This document shows positions 37,346 to 46,221 of a DNA stretch of 64,000 bases, piece after piece. The DNA is from Ahrensia sp. (GTDB lineage Bacteria > Pseudomonadota > Alphaproteobacteria > Rhizobiales > Rhizobiaceae), in assembly GCA_028817895.1 (NCBI GenBank), contig JAPPOQ010000012.1:124001-188000 (forward strand), written 5' to 3'. How positions within the stretch are numbered: the first letter of the stretch is position 1; every line of letters starts with the position of its first letter. Below the pieces are notes generated by a model that did not search any database, was not told the DNA's origin, and saw only the letters and a list, made by a program, of their open reading frames with translations. The position numbers and the translations under genes are program-made.

Positions 37346-37984
37346 TCACCCAGTTGCCGCATCATAGGCTTCCACGAAGGTCTGCGCTTCGCGGGCAACA
37401 TCATCCTTTGTGTGCCCCTTGCGGTAAACACCAGACCCAATGCCGAAGCCGTCCGTTCCGGCAGCCAGCCACTTGCCGACATTGCCCGCATCGACACCGC
37501 CAACGGCAAGAACCTTCAGTTGAGGTGGAAGAACCGCCTTGATCGCCTTGATGCCATCCGGCCCATGCAGGCTGGCGGGGAAGAATTTAAGCGCATGCGC
37601 TCCGGCATCCAGTGCGGCAAAAGCCTCTGTGGGTGTGAACACGCCGGGAAAGGAAAGTGCACCGCGTTCTCCGGTTCGTTTGATCACAGCAGGTTTCATA
37701 TCCGGCGACACGATGAGCCGCCCACCCGCATGGGCAACGGCGTCGACCTCTTCGACCGTAAGCACGGTTCCAGCGCCGATAATGGCACGCCCGCCAAATT
37801 CATTATGCAGGGCCTTGATGCTGACCAGCGGGTCGGGCGAGTTGAGCGGCACTTCGATAATGCCGAAACCTGCATCGATGAGCGCACGACCGATTCCGAC
37901 AACTTCGTCGGGCTGCACGCCACGCAATATGGCAACCAGTGGCCGGTGCCCCTCGATAAGATGTCCTTCAAACAGATCGCTCAT
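37346..37984 (-). CDS. dgoA: 2-dehydro-3-deoxy-6-phosphogalactonate aldolase
   Basis: Class I aldolase of 212 residues that splits KDPGal to pyruvate and glyceraldehyde 3-phosphate. Key blocks are LVAILRGVQPDEVV, IIEVPLNSPDP (catalytic Glu), IIGAGTVLTVEEV and HALKFFPASLHGPD with the Schiff-base Lys. The P-L-N-S rather than T-L-R-T after the Glu fits the DgoA/KDPGal branch, not KDPG aldolase (Eda). It follows dgoK by 3 bp, completing the De Ley-Doudoroff pathway. Confidence 0.94.
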   Translation of the reverse strand: MSDLFEGHLIEGHRPLVAILRGVQPDEVVGIGRALIDAGFGIIEVPLNSPDPLVSIKALHNEFGGRAIIGAGTVLTVEEVDAVAHAGGRLIVSPDMKPAVIKRTGERGALSFPGVFTPTEAFAALDAGAHALKFFPASLHGPDGIKAIKAVLPPQLKVLAVGGVDAGNVGKWLAAGTDGFGIGSGVYRKGHTKDDVAREAQTFVEAYDAATG

Positions 37985-37987
37985 GCA

Positions 37988-38911
37988 TCACTCCTTGATC
38001 AGTCCGGCAGCGCGAGCAATCGAAACGAAAGCGGGGCGCAGCACCTGCGCGCCATCGAAGGCTTCAACCGAAGCAGCAACCATATCGAAGGCGCGGCCAT
38101 AGCGCTCTAGCAAGCCACCTTCACCAATGATGGCAACATCCTGAATGTCGAATCCGTCCTGCGCAGCAGATGCGAGTTCCATGCCGATCAGAAGCCCGGA
38201 CAGTCTCTCGAAGGTCTCCGCCGGATGATCACCGACCAGCAGAGACGCTGCGCGCAGTCCGAAAAACCGGCCCCAATCGCTTCCTTTGGCCGTGAAGACA
38301 TCGCCTACCGCAACTGTGAAGGTGTTATTCAACGCCTCCTCATCATCCGAACCTCGTTGTTCAACAACCGAATGCCGTAGGATCGTGTTTTTCGAAAATA
38401 CTGAGAACAATTCACCCGTCATATAGGTGCGAAAATCGACCGCCTTGCCGTCGCGCAAGCGCACCCATTTGGAATGCGTTCCGGGCAACAGCACCGTTCC
38501 CGAATAATCAGAACGCATCGAAAGCAATCCTGCAATCTGCGTTTCCTCACCCCGCATGACGTCATGGGCGTCCAGGAGGTCTTTCTTTATGCCGGGAATG
38601 ATCGCGATATCGCGACCCCCATGCTTGAAGCGCAGAAGCCCGGCGGAAAGTTCATCAATGCTGATGGGCAGGCTTCCATAATCCGCCTCATACCAGCCCT
38701 GACGGGAGCCGACCATCCCACAGGCCAAAGCGGGCAGATCCGGCCAGCCTTTTGTCAAGGCGTCGAAACGCGCTTCAAACCCCGCTTTGTCGAGCTTCCC
38801 CACGCCGCTCTCTCCGCGACGCTCATCGAGCGCGTTTCCGTCACGATCCAGCAACCAAGCACGCGCATTGCTCGTGCCCCAATCAAGCGCGATGATGACG
38901 GCCTTACTCAT
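37988..38911 (-). CDS. dgoK: 2-dehydro-3-deoxygalactonokinase
   Basis: KDGal kinase of 307 residues, ATP-dependent, ASKHA-like fold. The N-terminus is VIIALDWGTSNARAWLLDRD, and the family blocks are ACGMVGSRQGWYEADY and GTVLLPGTHSKWVRLRDGK followed by FRTYMTGELFSVF. I chose the ATG at 38911, which overlaps the alpha-galactosidase stop (ATGA). An in-frame extension to 39034 would be antisense-like to nothing but lies wholly within the aga coding region and is rejected. It is followed by dgoA. Confidence 0.94.
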   Translation of the reverse strand: MSKAVIIALDWGTSNARAWLLDRDGNALDERRGESGVGKLDKAGFEARFDALTKGWPDLPALACGMVGSRQGWYEADYGSLPISIDELSAGLLRFKHGGRDIAIIPGIKKDLLDAHDVMRGEETQIAGLLSMRSDYSGTVLLPGTHSKWVRLRDGKAVDFRTYMTGELFSVFSKNTILRHSVVEQRGSDDEEALNNTFTVAVGDVFTAKGSDWGRFFGLRAASLLVGDHPAETFERLSGLLIGMELASAAQDGFDIQDVAIIGEGGLLERYGRAFDMVAASVEAFDGAQVLRPAFVSIARAAGLIKE

Positions 38912-41070
38912 GTGACAGCATCCAGTTGAAGCGTCAGACCCGTCTGCGCGTAAAGCACAGGCAATTGCAGTCCGGCATTGATGAGCACGGAGCCGGGAAA
39001 ACGCAGACTGCCATCGAGCAGTGGATTGTCCCAACTGCGCGTAGCGCCAAGCGCGATGCCGCGTGGCGTCTGCAGGCCGACGTCATAGATAAGGTCAGGA
39101 TCGAGACCTGGAACCGAAATCGCCGGCGGCACGACGGAACGCGGCCTGTCGATCTGGGCCAGATAGACGAGCGCCCTGCTTGCGTCCGCGCTGACAACAG
39201 CGGCTCCAAGTAGGTTCGCGTCCACGGTGCGGATGCGGTGAAATGCGCCCGAATGCAGCAGCGACCGGTTGGCCTTGTACTGCTCCACCGCAGCTTGGAA
39301 AATCTCGAAGTCGGCCTCCTCGATCTTCGTGAGATCAAGCTCCAACCCCATATGACCGTAACTTGCGACCATCGCCCTAAAGTGCGGATGGAAGCCGCGA
39401 CCCGATGTGTGACACCAGGCCGGGCCGATATGCGATCCCATCACCTCCGGTGGGAAGAAATAGGAAAAGCCGGCCTGGATGCGCGTGCGCTCTACGGCGT
39501 CATTTGAATCCGATGTCCAGAAGCGATGCGTGCGTTTGAGGATCTCATAGTCGATGCGCCCGCCGCCCGATGCGCAGCTCTCAATTTCGACATTGGGAAA
39601 GGCCGCGCGCAGCCTGTCGATCAGCGCGTAAAGTTCGCTGGTTTGCCGGTGAACCGCGGCGTGACCCGCATTATCCCCCGGCAAAACCAGATCACGGTTC
39701 ATATCCCATTTCAGATAGGAGATCCGATATTGCGACAGCAAATCCGCCAACCGCTCAAAGAGGTAATTCGTAACGGCGGGGTTGGTAAGGTCGAGAACAA
39801 ACTGGTGCCGCCCCGTCATGCGCGGATAGGGGTCGAGCCGCAAAATCCAGTCAGGATGGTTGCGGTAGAGATCACTGTCGGGATTGACCATTTCCGGTTC
39901 CACCCACAGACCGAACTCCATGCCCTTCTCGTCCACCACATAGTCAACGATGGGGTGGAGCCCATTTGGATATTTTTTCGGATCCGGAAACCAGTCTCCA
40001 AGCGATGTCGTATCGTCATTGCGACCGCCATTTTGGGTGCCGAACCATCCATCATCCAACACATAGCGCTCTGCACCAACCCGTCGCGCGGCATCGGCAA
40101 GGGCTTTGAGCCGGTCAAGATCGTGATCGAAGTAAAGCGCTTCCCAAGTGTTGACCGTGACCGGGCGCGGTTTGGCCGGATCAGGAAATTTGAGAATGCT
40201 GCCACGTACGAAGCGGTGAAAGCGCTGGCTGAGATCGTTCAGCCCATCGCTTGAAAAGGCCACATGGATATCCGGCGTCATCAAAGTCTTGCCCGGCCCC
40301 AGATGGCCCTCCCGCGAAAAATGCAAAACCCCCATCTGCAACTGGCATTCGCCCGTTGTGAGCCGCTCCAGCACACTGCGGTGGTTGCCACTCCAGCCCA
40401 GATGAACGCCGAGGCACTGACCAGTCTCCTGATCCGTCGTCGGTGTCAGCATCACAATGCCTGGAAACGCTTCATGGCTCGTGCGCCCGCGACGATTTTC
40501 CGTCTTCACAAGACCCATCGGCACAGCCCGCCGGTCTATGGAAAACTCCGCACACCAGCGCCCATGGAAATGCAGATACTCGCTGAAATGCTGAGCCACC
40601 GGGATGACGGGTGCGCTCATCCAGTCGACTATCACATCATTGTCGCCCTCATTGGACAGGCTTGAGGAGAAGACGGCGACGCTGGACTCAGGGTCGAGAC
40701 GGCAACGAATATCCAGCGCCAAACCGCGATGCGCGTCTCGGCAATGAAAGATCACACCATTGTCGATCTCACTCGTTGCCGAATAGCTGAACAAACCGGC
40801 CCAGCCGGGTTTGTCGGTTCCCCTGCGATGTGCAATCAGGCCGGGATGGCCCATAAAGCCGCGCGAAATTTCAGGCTGCATGGAAAGCGGCGCATATTCA
40901 TCCAGCGTCGCATGGCCCACGGGGCGCGAGCGCGAACGCGCATAGAGTTCGGTATCAAGATCGTCTGGCAGCTGGTCGCCCAGATAGACGATTTCCGGCA
41001 CGCCGCTTGTCCAGCCAAACAGGATGGTGGCGCTATCGCAATCCAGGCGATGGGTAATAACGTCGCTCAA
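38908..41070 (-). CDS. Alpha-galactosidase, GH36
   Basis: Retaining alpha-galactosidase of 720 residues that hydrolyses raffinose- or melibiose-type galactosides. The N-terminal beta-supersandwich includes WSGNHRSVLERL. In the barrel, VLDDGWFGTQNGGRNDDTT is the substrate-binding block, the nucleophile is D456 (YLKWDMNRD) and the acid/base Asp is in TSDSNDAVER (521 region). ESCASGGGRIDYEIL is intact. No signal peptide is seen, so it is cytoplasmic and acts on imported oligosaccharides. It is coupled to dgoK. Confidence 0.95.
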   Translation of the reverse strand: MSDVITHRLDCDSATILFGWTSGVPEIVYLGDQLPDDLDTELYARSRSRPVGHATLDEYAPLSMQPEISRGFMGHPGLIAHRRGTDKPGWAGLFSYSATSEIDNGVIFHCRDAHRGLALDIRCRLDPESSVAVFSSSLSNEGDNDVIVDWMSAPVIPVAQHFSEYLHFHGRWCAEFSIDRRAVPMGLVKTENRRGRTSHEAFPGIVMLTPTTDQETGQCLGVHLGWSGNHRSVLERLTTGECQLQMGVLHFSREGHLGPGKTLMTPDIHVAFSSDGLNDLSQRFHRFVRGSILKFPDPAKPRPVTVNTWEALYFDHDLDRLKALADAARRVGAERYVLDDGWFGTQNGGRNDDTTSLGDWFPDPKKYPNGLHPIVDYVVDEKGMEFGLWVEPEMVNPDSDLYRNHPDWILRLDPYPRMTGRHQFVLDLTNPAVTNYLFERLADLLSQYRISYLKWDMNRDLVLPGDNAGHAAVHRQTSELYALIDRLRAAFPNVEIESCASGGGRIDYEILKRTHRFWTSDSNDAVERTRIQAGFSYFFPPEVMGSHIGPAWCHTSGRGFHPHFRAMVASYGHMGLELDLTKIEEADFEIFQAAVEQYKANRSLLHSGAFHRIRTVDANLLGAAVVSADASRALVYLAQIDRPRSVVPPAISVPGLDPDLIYDVGLQTPRGIALGATRSWDNPLLDGSLRFPGSVLINAGLQLPVLYAQTGLTLQLDAVT

Positions 41071-41114
41071 AGGGCCTGTCCGAACGGCAGTGTGAATCAG
41101 CGCCGCTTATAGGC

Positions 41115-41300
41115 TCACGAGACGGGATCGTCACCCGACGGCGGAAGGCGCGCCAGACGTTCCGCAAGACAGCGCGCCGTGGCAAAGCCAGCACCGCCGA
41201 GCGAACCTTGCCCGCTGACAGCATCTTCGCGAGCCGCCGTCACGGCAATATCTTGTGAACGGCTGTCCCATTCTGACGCTCTGAAGAATCCGCGCATCAT
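41115..41300 (-). CDS. Possible 61-residue coupled ORF of unknown function
   Basis: Starts with ATG overlapping the permease stop (ATGA) and ends 44 bp before the alpha-galactosidase. The translation (MMRGFFRASEWDSRSQDIAV and an Ala/Arg-rich rest) shows no family signature, signal peptide or helix. The gap it fills is 226 bp in an otherwise tightly packed operon. It may be a small real gene, a decayed remnant, or chance. Confidence 0.3.
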   Translation of the reverse strand: MMRGFFRASEWDSRSQDIAVTAAREDAVSGQGSLGGAGFATARCLAERLARLPPSGDDPVS

Positions 41301-42148
41301 CCCTTTGTCGCTCCCATTGTGAGGCCCGCAATGAAGTGTTTCTGCATCAGAAAGAACATGAGCACTGGCGGTACGGCAGCCAGCAGAGAAGCCGCGGAAA
41401 CCAGATGCCAGCGGCTCACAAATTGTCCGTTCAGGGCGCGGATGCCGGCGGTGATAGGCTTCGACGCTTCACCCTGCGTCAACACCGTTGCCCAGAAGAA
41501 GTCGTTCCAGACGAAAGTGAAGATCAACACTGCAAGCGCCGCGATGGCCGGACGCACCAGCGGCAAAACGAGATGCCAGAAGATGCGGAACTCGCCGACG
41601 CCTTCGATACGCGCCGACTCAATCAGTTCAAAGGGCAAGGCTTTGATGAAATTGCGCATGAACAAAGTGCAGAACCCGGTTTGGAACGCTGCGTGAAACA
41701 GAACCAACCCCTGAACCGTGTCATACATATTCAGCGCAGAGGTGAGCTCGCGCACCGGGATCATCAGGATCTGAAACGGAATGAAATTGCCCGCCACGAA
41801 CAGAAAGAACAGCGGCAGCGCGACACGAAACTTGTAGATCGCCAATGCATAGCCAGCCAGGCAGGCGAGTGAGACCGAAATCGCAACGGTCGGAACCGTG
41901 ATCAGCACCGAATTGAGGAAATACTGAACCGCGTTCGATTCCGTGAAGACCCGCGTGTAATTGTCGATCATGTTGAAACCGGATGGCCAGCCAAACATAT
42001 TGCCGCGGTTGATGTCTTCGGCCGGACGGATCGACGTCATGAAGATCGCGATTAAGGGCAGCAGCCAAACGAAAAGTGAGATGGGCAGCAGCGTCTTGTA
42101 GGCAATCTGCGTCCCGCCGGATGTCTGTTCTATCGGCCTTGGAAACAT
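41297..42148 (-). CDS. Sugar ABC transporter permease (MalG type)
   Basis: Inner-membrane subunit of 283 residues with about six transmembrane helices, beginning LLPISLFVWLLPLIAIFMTS. The EAA loop that contacts the ATPase is ELIESARIEGVGEFRIFWHL. It pairs with the MalF-type permease 4 bp upstream. With the GH36 enzyme and the galactonate genes, an alpha- or beta-galactoside substrate is most likely; this is context, not motif. Confidence 0.94.
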   Translation of the reverse strand: MFPRPIEQTSGGTQIAYKTLLPISLFVWLLPLIAIFMTSIRPAEDINRGNMFGWPSGFNMIDNYTRVFTESNAVQYFLNSVLITVPTVAISVSLACLAGYALAIYKFRVALPLFFLFVAGNFIPFQILMIPVRELTSALNMYDTVQGLVLFHAAFQTGFCTLFMRNFIKALPFELIESARIEGVGEFRIFWHLVLPLVRPAIAALAVLIFTFVWNDFFWATVLTQGEASKPITAGIRALNGQFVSRWHLVSAASLLAAVPPVLMFFLMQKHFIAGLTMGATKG

Positions 42149-42152
42149 CGCC

Positions 42153-43160
42153 CTACTGCCCCTTCTCGTCCTGATACATGCGGAAGAGGAAATAGCTGAT
42201 ATAGACCAGCATGATCAGGAACAGCACGGTCGCGATTGCTGAGCCATAACCGAAGCGCCCGCCATACTCGCCGATCGAAACCTCATACATGTAATAGGCC
42301 AGCACCGTTGTGGAGCCGTCGCCGGGTCCACCGCGCGTCATGATGGCAATCATGTCGAAGGAGCGCAGGGCACCGATCACCGTCACCACCACGGCAATGA
42401 AGGTTGCCGGACGCAATTGCGGAATGATGACATACCACAGCATCCGCCAGCCCTTGGCATTGTCGAGCCGCCCGGCCTCGATCTGATCGGGCGAGACATT
42501 GTTCAATCCCGTCAGATACAGAATCATGCAGTAAGCGATCTGCGGCCATAGACCCGCAACGATGATAGCGAATGTCGCATAGTCCTCGCTCTCCAGTACG
42601 GCCGGCGGATCGACGGAGCACACCGTGCGGAGATTTCCGACAATGTTGACCACCTCTTCGCAGAAAGCGAGCTTCCACAAGGAGCCGACAACGCCGAAAT
42701 CAGGGTTGTAGAACCAACCGTAAATCAGCCCCACCACAACCTGCGAAATCACGAAGGGGAAGAAGAACATAGATTTGTAGAACCGCATGCCCGTAACGGT
42801 CTGGTTCAGGAACAACGCTATGCCAAGGCCAATCGGCACGGCCAGCATGAAGAGAACCAGCCACAGCACATTGTTGTAGAGCGCCGTGTAAAAGCGATCA
42901 TCGGAAAACAGATTGATGTAGTTTTGAAGGCCGACCCATTCGGCATTCGATGTGCCGTCGGCCTGGTAGAGACCATCCCATTTGTAAAATGAGATCGAAA
43001 TGGAGCGGATGATCGGAACGATCACATAGACGAAGAAGAAGATCAGAGCTGGCGCAAGAAAGAGCCAAGGCGCCACCTTGATACGGTTGCGTCGAAGCCA
43101 ACTTGACTGCCTGTTGGGCCCATCTGCCGCATTCACCGGAACGGCTGGTGTCGCCGTCAT
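42153..43160 (-). CDS. Sugar ABC transporter permease (MalF type)
   Basis: Inner-membrane subunit of 335 residues. The first helix is APWLFLAPALIFFFVYVIV, the EAA-loop region is QIEAGRLDNAKGWRMLWYVI, and the MalF-type periplasmic insert lies at about 165-200. It forms the channel with the MalG-type subunit. A terminator-like hairpin separates it from the binding-protein gene, so it is probably expressed by read-through. Confidence 0.93.
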   Translation of the reverse strand: MTATPAVPVNAADGPNRQSSWLRRNRIKVAPWLFLAPALIFFFVYVIVPIIRSISISFYKWDGLYQADGTSNAEWVGLQNYINLFSDDRFYTALYNNVLWLVLFMLAVPIGLGIALFLNQTVTGMRFYKSMFFFPFVISQVVVGLIYGWFYNPDFGVVGSLWKLAFCEEVVNIVGNLRTVCSVDPPAVLESEDYATFAIIVAGLWPQIAYCMILYLTGLNNVSPDQIEAGRLDNAKGWRMLWYVIIPQLRPATFIAVVVTVIGALRSFDMIAIMTRGGPGDGSTTVLAYYMYEVSIGEYGGRFGYGSAIATVLFLIMLVYISYFLFRMYQDEKGQ

Positions 43161-43225
43161 CTTGCTCGCCTCCCCAATGCGCGCTCAAAATTCACGAGGG
43201 TGCTTCCAAAATCACCAGAAACGAA

Positions 43226-43252
43226 AAGGGCGGCCCACTCCGAGCCGCCCTT
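43226..43252 (-). terminator. Hairpin between the binding-protein and permease genes
   Basis: Perfect 9-bp arms AAGGGCGGC and GCCGCCCTT with a 9-nt loop, followed on the minus strand by TTCGTTTC. It lies 9 bp after the binding-protein stop and inside the operon, so it may be a partial terminator or mRNA stabiliser giving more binding protein than permease. Confidence 0.75.
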
Positions 43253-43261
43253 CCATTCATC

Positions 43262-44500
43262 TTACTGGTAGACTTTGGCCTGAACCTCGTCGAGCTTGGT
43301 GAGGATTTCCTCAAGCTTCGATGGGTCGGTCATGAACTGCTGGAAGCCTTCCATGCCAGCCTTTGCCATTTCGGCAGGCGCATCGCGGTCATAGAACTGC
43401 GCAAGGCCTGCGGCTGTCGAGACGGTCTGAAAACCTTCCTGGATGAACTTGTCGTCACCGACTTCAGCCTTGGAGTTTGGCGGAAGCTGACCGATGGTCT
43501 TGTTCCACTCAGACTGGATTTCCGGACGCGCGATAAAGGCGAGGAACTTACGAGCATCTTCCTTGTTCTTCGCACGCGAAGGAATGAAGAAGGCATCAGC
43601 AGGTGCTTCTTCAGCACGCGGCAGGTCCTTTGTGATTTCCGGGAACGGGAAATAGTCGATCTGGTCAGCAGTCAGACCGGCATTCTTGAAGCCGTCAACC
43701 GCGAAGTTGCCCATCACATACATGGCCGCATCACCATTGGCGAAAGGCGCAATCGCATCCTGCCAGGACATGGTGGCGTGGTTATTCACGAAGGAACATT
43801 TGTCCAGCATCTCTTCCCATTTGGCGAAAGTCGCACGGATCTTATCATCGGTGTACTTGATCTTGCCGGCCGTCAGGTCGTTGTGAACTTCGTAGCCATT
43901 GGTGCGCAGATTGAGATAATCGAACACACCGGCAGCGGTCCAAAGGAACTTGGTGCCAATGGTGAACGGCGTCACGCCTGCTTCCTTCATCTTGCCACAA
44001 GCGGAAAGCAGTTCATCCCAAGTCTTCGGCTCAGAAAGGCCAAGCTTGTCAAAGATGTCTTTGCGATAATAGATGCCCCACTGATAATAGGAGTAGGGCA
44101 CGCCCCACTGCTTGCCGTTCATCGTCATGGTCGGCTTGATCGCCTCGAAGCTCGTGGAGAGATTCGGATCGCTCGCCCACATATCGGAAATGTCTTCAAA
44201 CAACCCGGCATTGACGAAAGGCGCCATGCGATTGCCGGGATACCAGGACGTGACATCCGGCGCTTCGGCTGACAAGAAGTTGCGAATCGCGGTTTTGTGC
44301 GCCTCGCGGTCATTGATATTGACCGTCACATTGACGTCTGGATGTGCCTTCTTGAACGCCTCTACCGCGGCTTCAAAACCGGCTTTCGGACCCGGATTCG
44401 GGTCGTCGAAATTAATGACGAGGTCCCCGGCAAAGGCGGTGGTGGCCATGAGCGCGGCTGCGCCCAAGCTGGCCGAAGTCTTGATGATCGTTCTGATCAT
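43262..44500 (-). CDS. Sugar ABC transporter substrate-binding protein
   Basis: Periplasmic family-1 solute-binding protein of 412 residues. Signal peptide is residues 1-25 (SLGAAALMATTAFAGD). Family blocks include VTSWYPGNRMAPFVNAGLFE and GVPYSYYQWGIYYRKDIFDK. I used the ATG at 44500, preceded by GGGAG 8 nt upstream; an ORF start at 44611 would bury the signal peptide. It is first in the minus-strand galactoside operon and diverges from the ATPase gene. Confidence 0.95.
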   Translation of the reverse strand: MIRTIIKTSASLGAAALMATTAFAGDLVINFDDPNPGPKAGFEAAVEAFKKAHPDVNVTVNINDREAHKTAIRNFLSAEAPDVTSWYPGNRMAPFVNAGLFEDISDMWASDPNLSTSFEAIKPTMTMNGKQWGVPYSYYQWGIYYRKDIFDKLGLSEPKTWDELLSACGKMKEAGVTPFTIGTKFLWTAAGVFDYLNLRTNGYEVHNDLTAGKIKYTDDKIRATFAKWEEMLDKCSFVNNHATMSWQDAIAPFANGDAAMYVMGNFAVDGFKNAGLTADQIDYFPFPEITKDLPRAEEAPADAFFIPSRAKNKEDARKFLAFIARPEIQSEWNKTIGQLPPNSKAEVGDDKFIQEGFQTVSTAAGLAQFYDRDAPAEMAKAGMEGFQQFMTDPSKLEEILTKLDEVQAKVYQ

Positions 44501-44563
44501 GTAATTGTCTCCCATGAAGTTAGCCGACCCTGTTTCGTTCGGACGGTCTGGACACAACATGGC

Positions 44564-44573
44564 CAAAGCTTTG
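44564..44573. promoter_or_regulatory. Palindrome CAAAGCTTTG in the divergent promoter region
   Basis: A perfect 10-bp palindrome in the 158-bp space between the divergent binding-protein and ATPase genes, where a shared regulator would bind. It is too short to assign to a regulator family, and no regulator gene is nearby. Confidence 0.25.
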
Positions 44574-44658
44574 TTTGGATGCAAGAACACAATTGAGGGA
44601 TGGGCTTGCACTGGAATTTGCGCACATCTAGCCTGCCCTCGCGCAGGGAGGAATTAAT

Positions 44659-45744
44659 ATGGCGTCCGTCACACTGACCAATGTGAAAAAGTCGTTCGGC
44701 GACGTTCATGTAATCAAGGGTATCGATCTCGACATCGAAGATGGCGATTTCATCGTTTTTGTTGGCCCGTCAGGCTGCGGAAAGTCGACCTTACTGAGAC
44801 TGATTTCCGGTCTCGAAGAGATCACGTCTGGCAAAATCGAAATCGGTGATGCGGACGTTTCGTATGTAGAACCGTCCGAACGAGGTGTCGCGATGGTCTT
44901 CCAATCCTACGCGCTCTACCCGCATATGAGCGTCTACGACAATATGGGCTTTGGCCTGAAAATGACCGGGCACAGCAAAGCTGAGATCGATGAGCGCGTG
45001 CAGAAGGCCGCAGCCATTCTGGAACTTGGGCCCCTGCTTGACCGCAAGCCTGCCGCGATGTCCGGCGGACAACGTCAGCGCGTCGCAATTGGCCGGTCCA
45101 TCGTGCGAGAGCCAAAGGTATTTTTGTTCGACGAACCCCTGTCGAATCTCGACGCTGAGTTGCGCGTGCAGATGCGGCTTGAAATCGCCAAGCTTCACAA
45201 CTCGCTCGATTCCACCATGATCTATGTGACGCATGATCAGACAGAGGCGATGACGCTTGCCGACAAGATCGTTGTGTTGCGTGCCGGCATAGTCGAACAG
45301 TATGGTTCGCCGCTTGAACTGTATGACAATCCCGACAATGAATTTGTGGCCGGTTTCATTGGTTCCCCGCGCATGAACTTTCTGGACGCCAGCGTTGCCA
45401 GCGCAAAGGCAGGGTCCGCGACGGTTGTCGTGCCAAGTCTGGGCGATCTAAAGCTGTCCGTCGTAACCCGCGATCGCGCGCCGCAAAAGGGTGAAGCGGT
45501 GAAGGTCGGCATTCGCCCGGAACACTTCATCGAGGCCAAAGGCGCAAGGCACACCTTCAAGGCACCGACCACCGTGGTCGAGCAGATGGGCGGCAATTCT
45601 TATCTGTATCTGAATGTCGGCGGTTCCCTTCCGCTCACCGTCGAGCAGAAAGGCCACAGCAGCTATCGCGACGGGCAAGTCGCGACCGTCGGTGTCGATC
45701 CCTCAACGGCCATGCTGTTCGACCAGGAGGGATTGCGCGTTTAA
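44659..45744 (+). CDS. Sugar ABC transporter ATP-binding protein (UgpC/MsmK type)
   Basis: ATPase of 361 residues. Walker A is VGPSGCGKSTLLRLISGLEE, the signature MSGGQRQRVAIGRSIVREPK, Walker B VFLFDEPLSNLDAELR, with the H-loop in YVTHDQTEAMTLADK. The C-terminal TOBE domain (about 235-355) is typical of sugar importers. A GGGAGGA site precedes the ATG. It probably serves the permeases and binding protein on the other strand and heads a second transcript leading to the beta-galactosidase. Confidence 0.95.
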   Translation: MASVTLTNVKKSFGDVHVIKGIDLDIEDGDFIVFVGPSGCGKSTLLRLISGLEEITSGKIEIGDADVSYVEPSERGVAMVFQSYALYPHMSVYDNMGFGLKMTGHSKAEIDERVQKAAAILELGPLLDRKPAAMSGGQRQRVAIGRSIVREPKVFLFDEPLSNLDAELRVQMRLEIAKLHNSLDSTMIYVTHDQTEAMTLADKIVVLRAGIVEQYGSPLELYDNPDNEFVAGFIGSPRMNFLDASVASAKAGSATVVVPSLGDLKLSVVTRDRAPQKGEAVKVGIRPEHFIEAKGARHTFKAPTTVVEQMGGNSYLYLNVGGSLPLTVEQKGHSSYRDGQVATVGVDPSTAMLFDQEGLRV

Positions 45745-45763
45745 AAAAAGAGGACGTTCGGCA

Positions 45764-46075
45764 TTGGACCCGAAAACCTACCTCCAACTTGACAAGCAGC
45801 GACCCATTGGCGCGCGATCTTCACCAGCACTTTCACTCCGGCGAAGATCACATCTGATAAGAGTTGGAAATGAACGCACCAAACTCTCCACGGCGTTCGT
45901 GAATTCCATCGCCATCGCATTTATGGTACTGGGATTTGTACGACCCTACATAGATAGCGAAGGTGGCAGATTGGATTACTTCGCGTCATTCATGCCACTG
46001 TCGGTTGGCCTGCTTTTGCATCTCGGTGCGAGACTGTTGCTGGGCATGATGAGAAGTGAGAAAAGCGATGTTTGA
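45764..46075 (+). CDS. Small membrane protein of unknown function
   Basis: A frame of 103 residues from a TTG with AGGA 9 nt upstream. It has a basic N-terminal half and two hydrophobic segments, FVNSIAIAFMVLGFV and ASFMPLSVGLLLHLGARLLL, ending in a charged tail. The frame extends further upstream through the ATPase gene, but the TTG gives a start right after it. It overlaps the next small gene by 8 bp. Unknown family; the start is uncertain. Confidence 0.5.
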   Translation: MDPKTYLQLDKQRPIGARSSPALSLRRRSHLIRVGNERTKLSTAFVNSIAIAFMVLGFVRPYIDSEGGRLDYFASFMPLSVGLLLHLGARLLLGMMRSEKSDV

Positions 46076-46211
46076 AGATGGAACACTGGTCCCTACCCTG
46101 GCCACTTTGGCGATCGTCGGCCTAGTGAGTTTTCTCGTGTATCGCGATTCAACACAGATTGATCGCATGATCGCTCGATCAGAGAAGGATGATGCAGTAA
46201 AGGAGGATTGA
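46068..46211 (+). CDS. Tiny single-pass membrane protein (47 residues)
   Basis: Translation begins MFEDGTLVPTLATLAIVGLV and continues SFLVYRDSTQIDRMIARSE: one transmembrane helix (about 8-24) followed by a charged cytoplasmic tail. Start ATG overlaps the preceding gene's end, suggesting coupling. AGGAGG at its 3' end is the probable ribosome-binding site region of the beta-galactosidase gene. No family recognised. Confidence 0.5.
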   Translation: MFEDGTLVPTLATLAIVGLVSFLVYRDSTQIDRMIARSEKDDAVKED

Positions 46212-46221
46212 CCTTCGAGCA

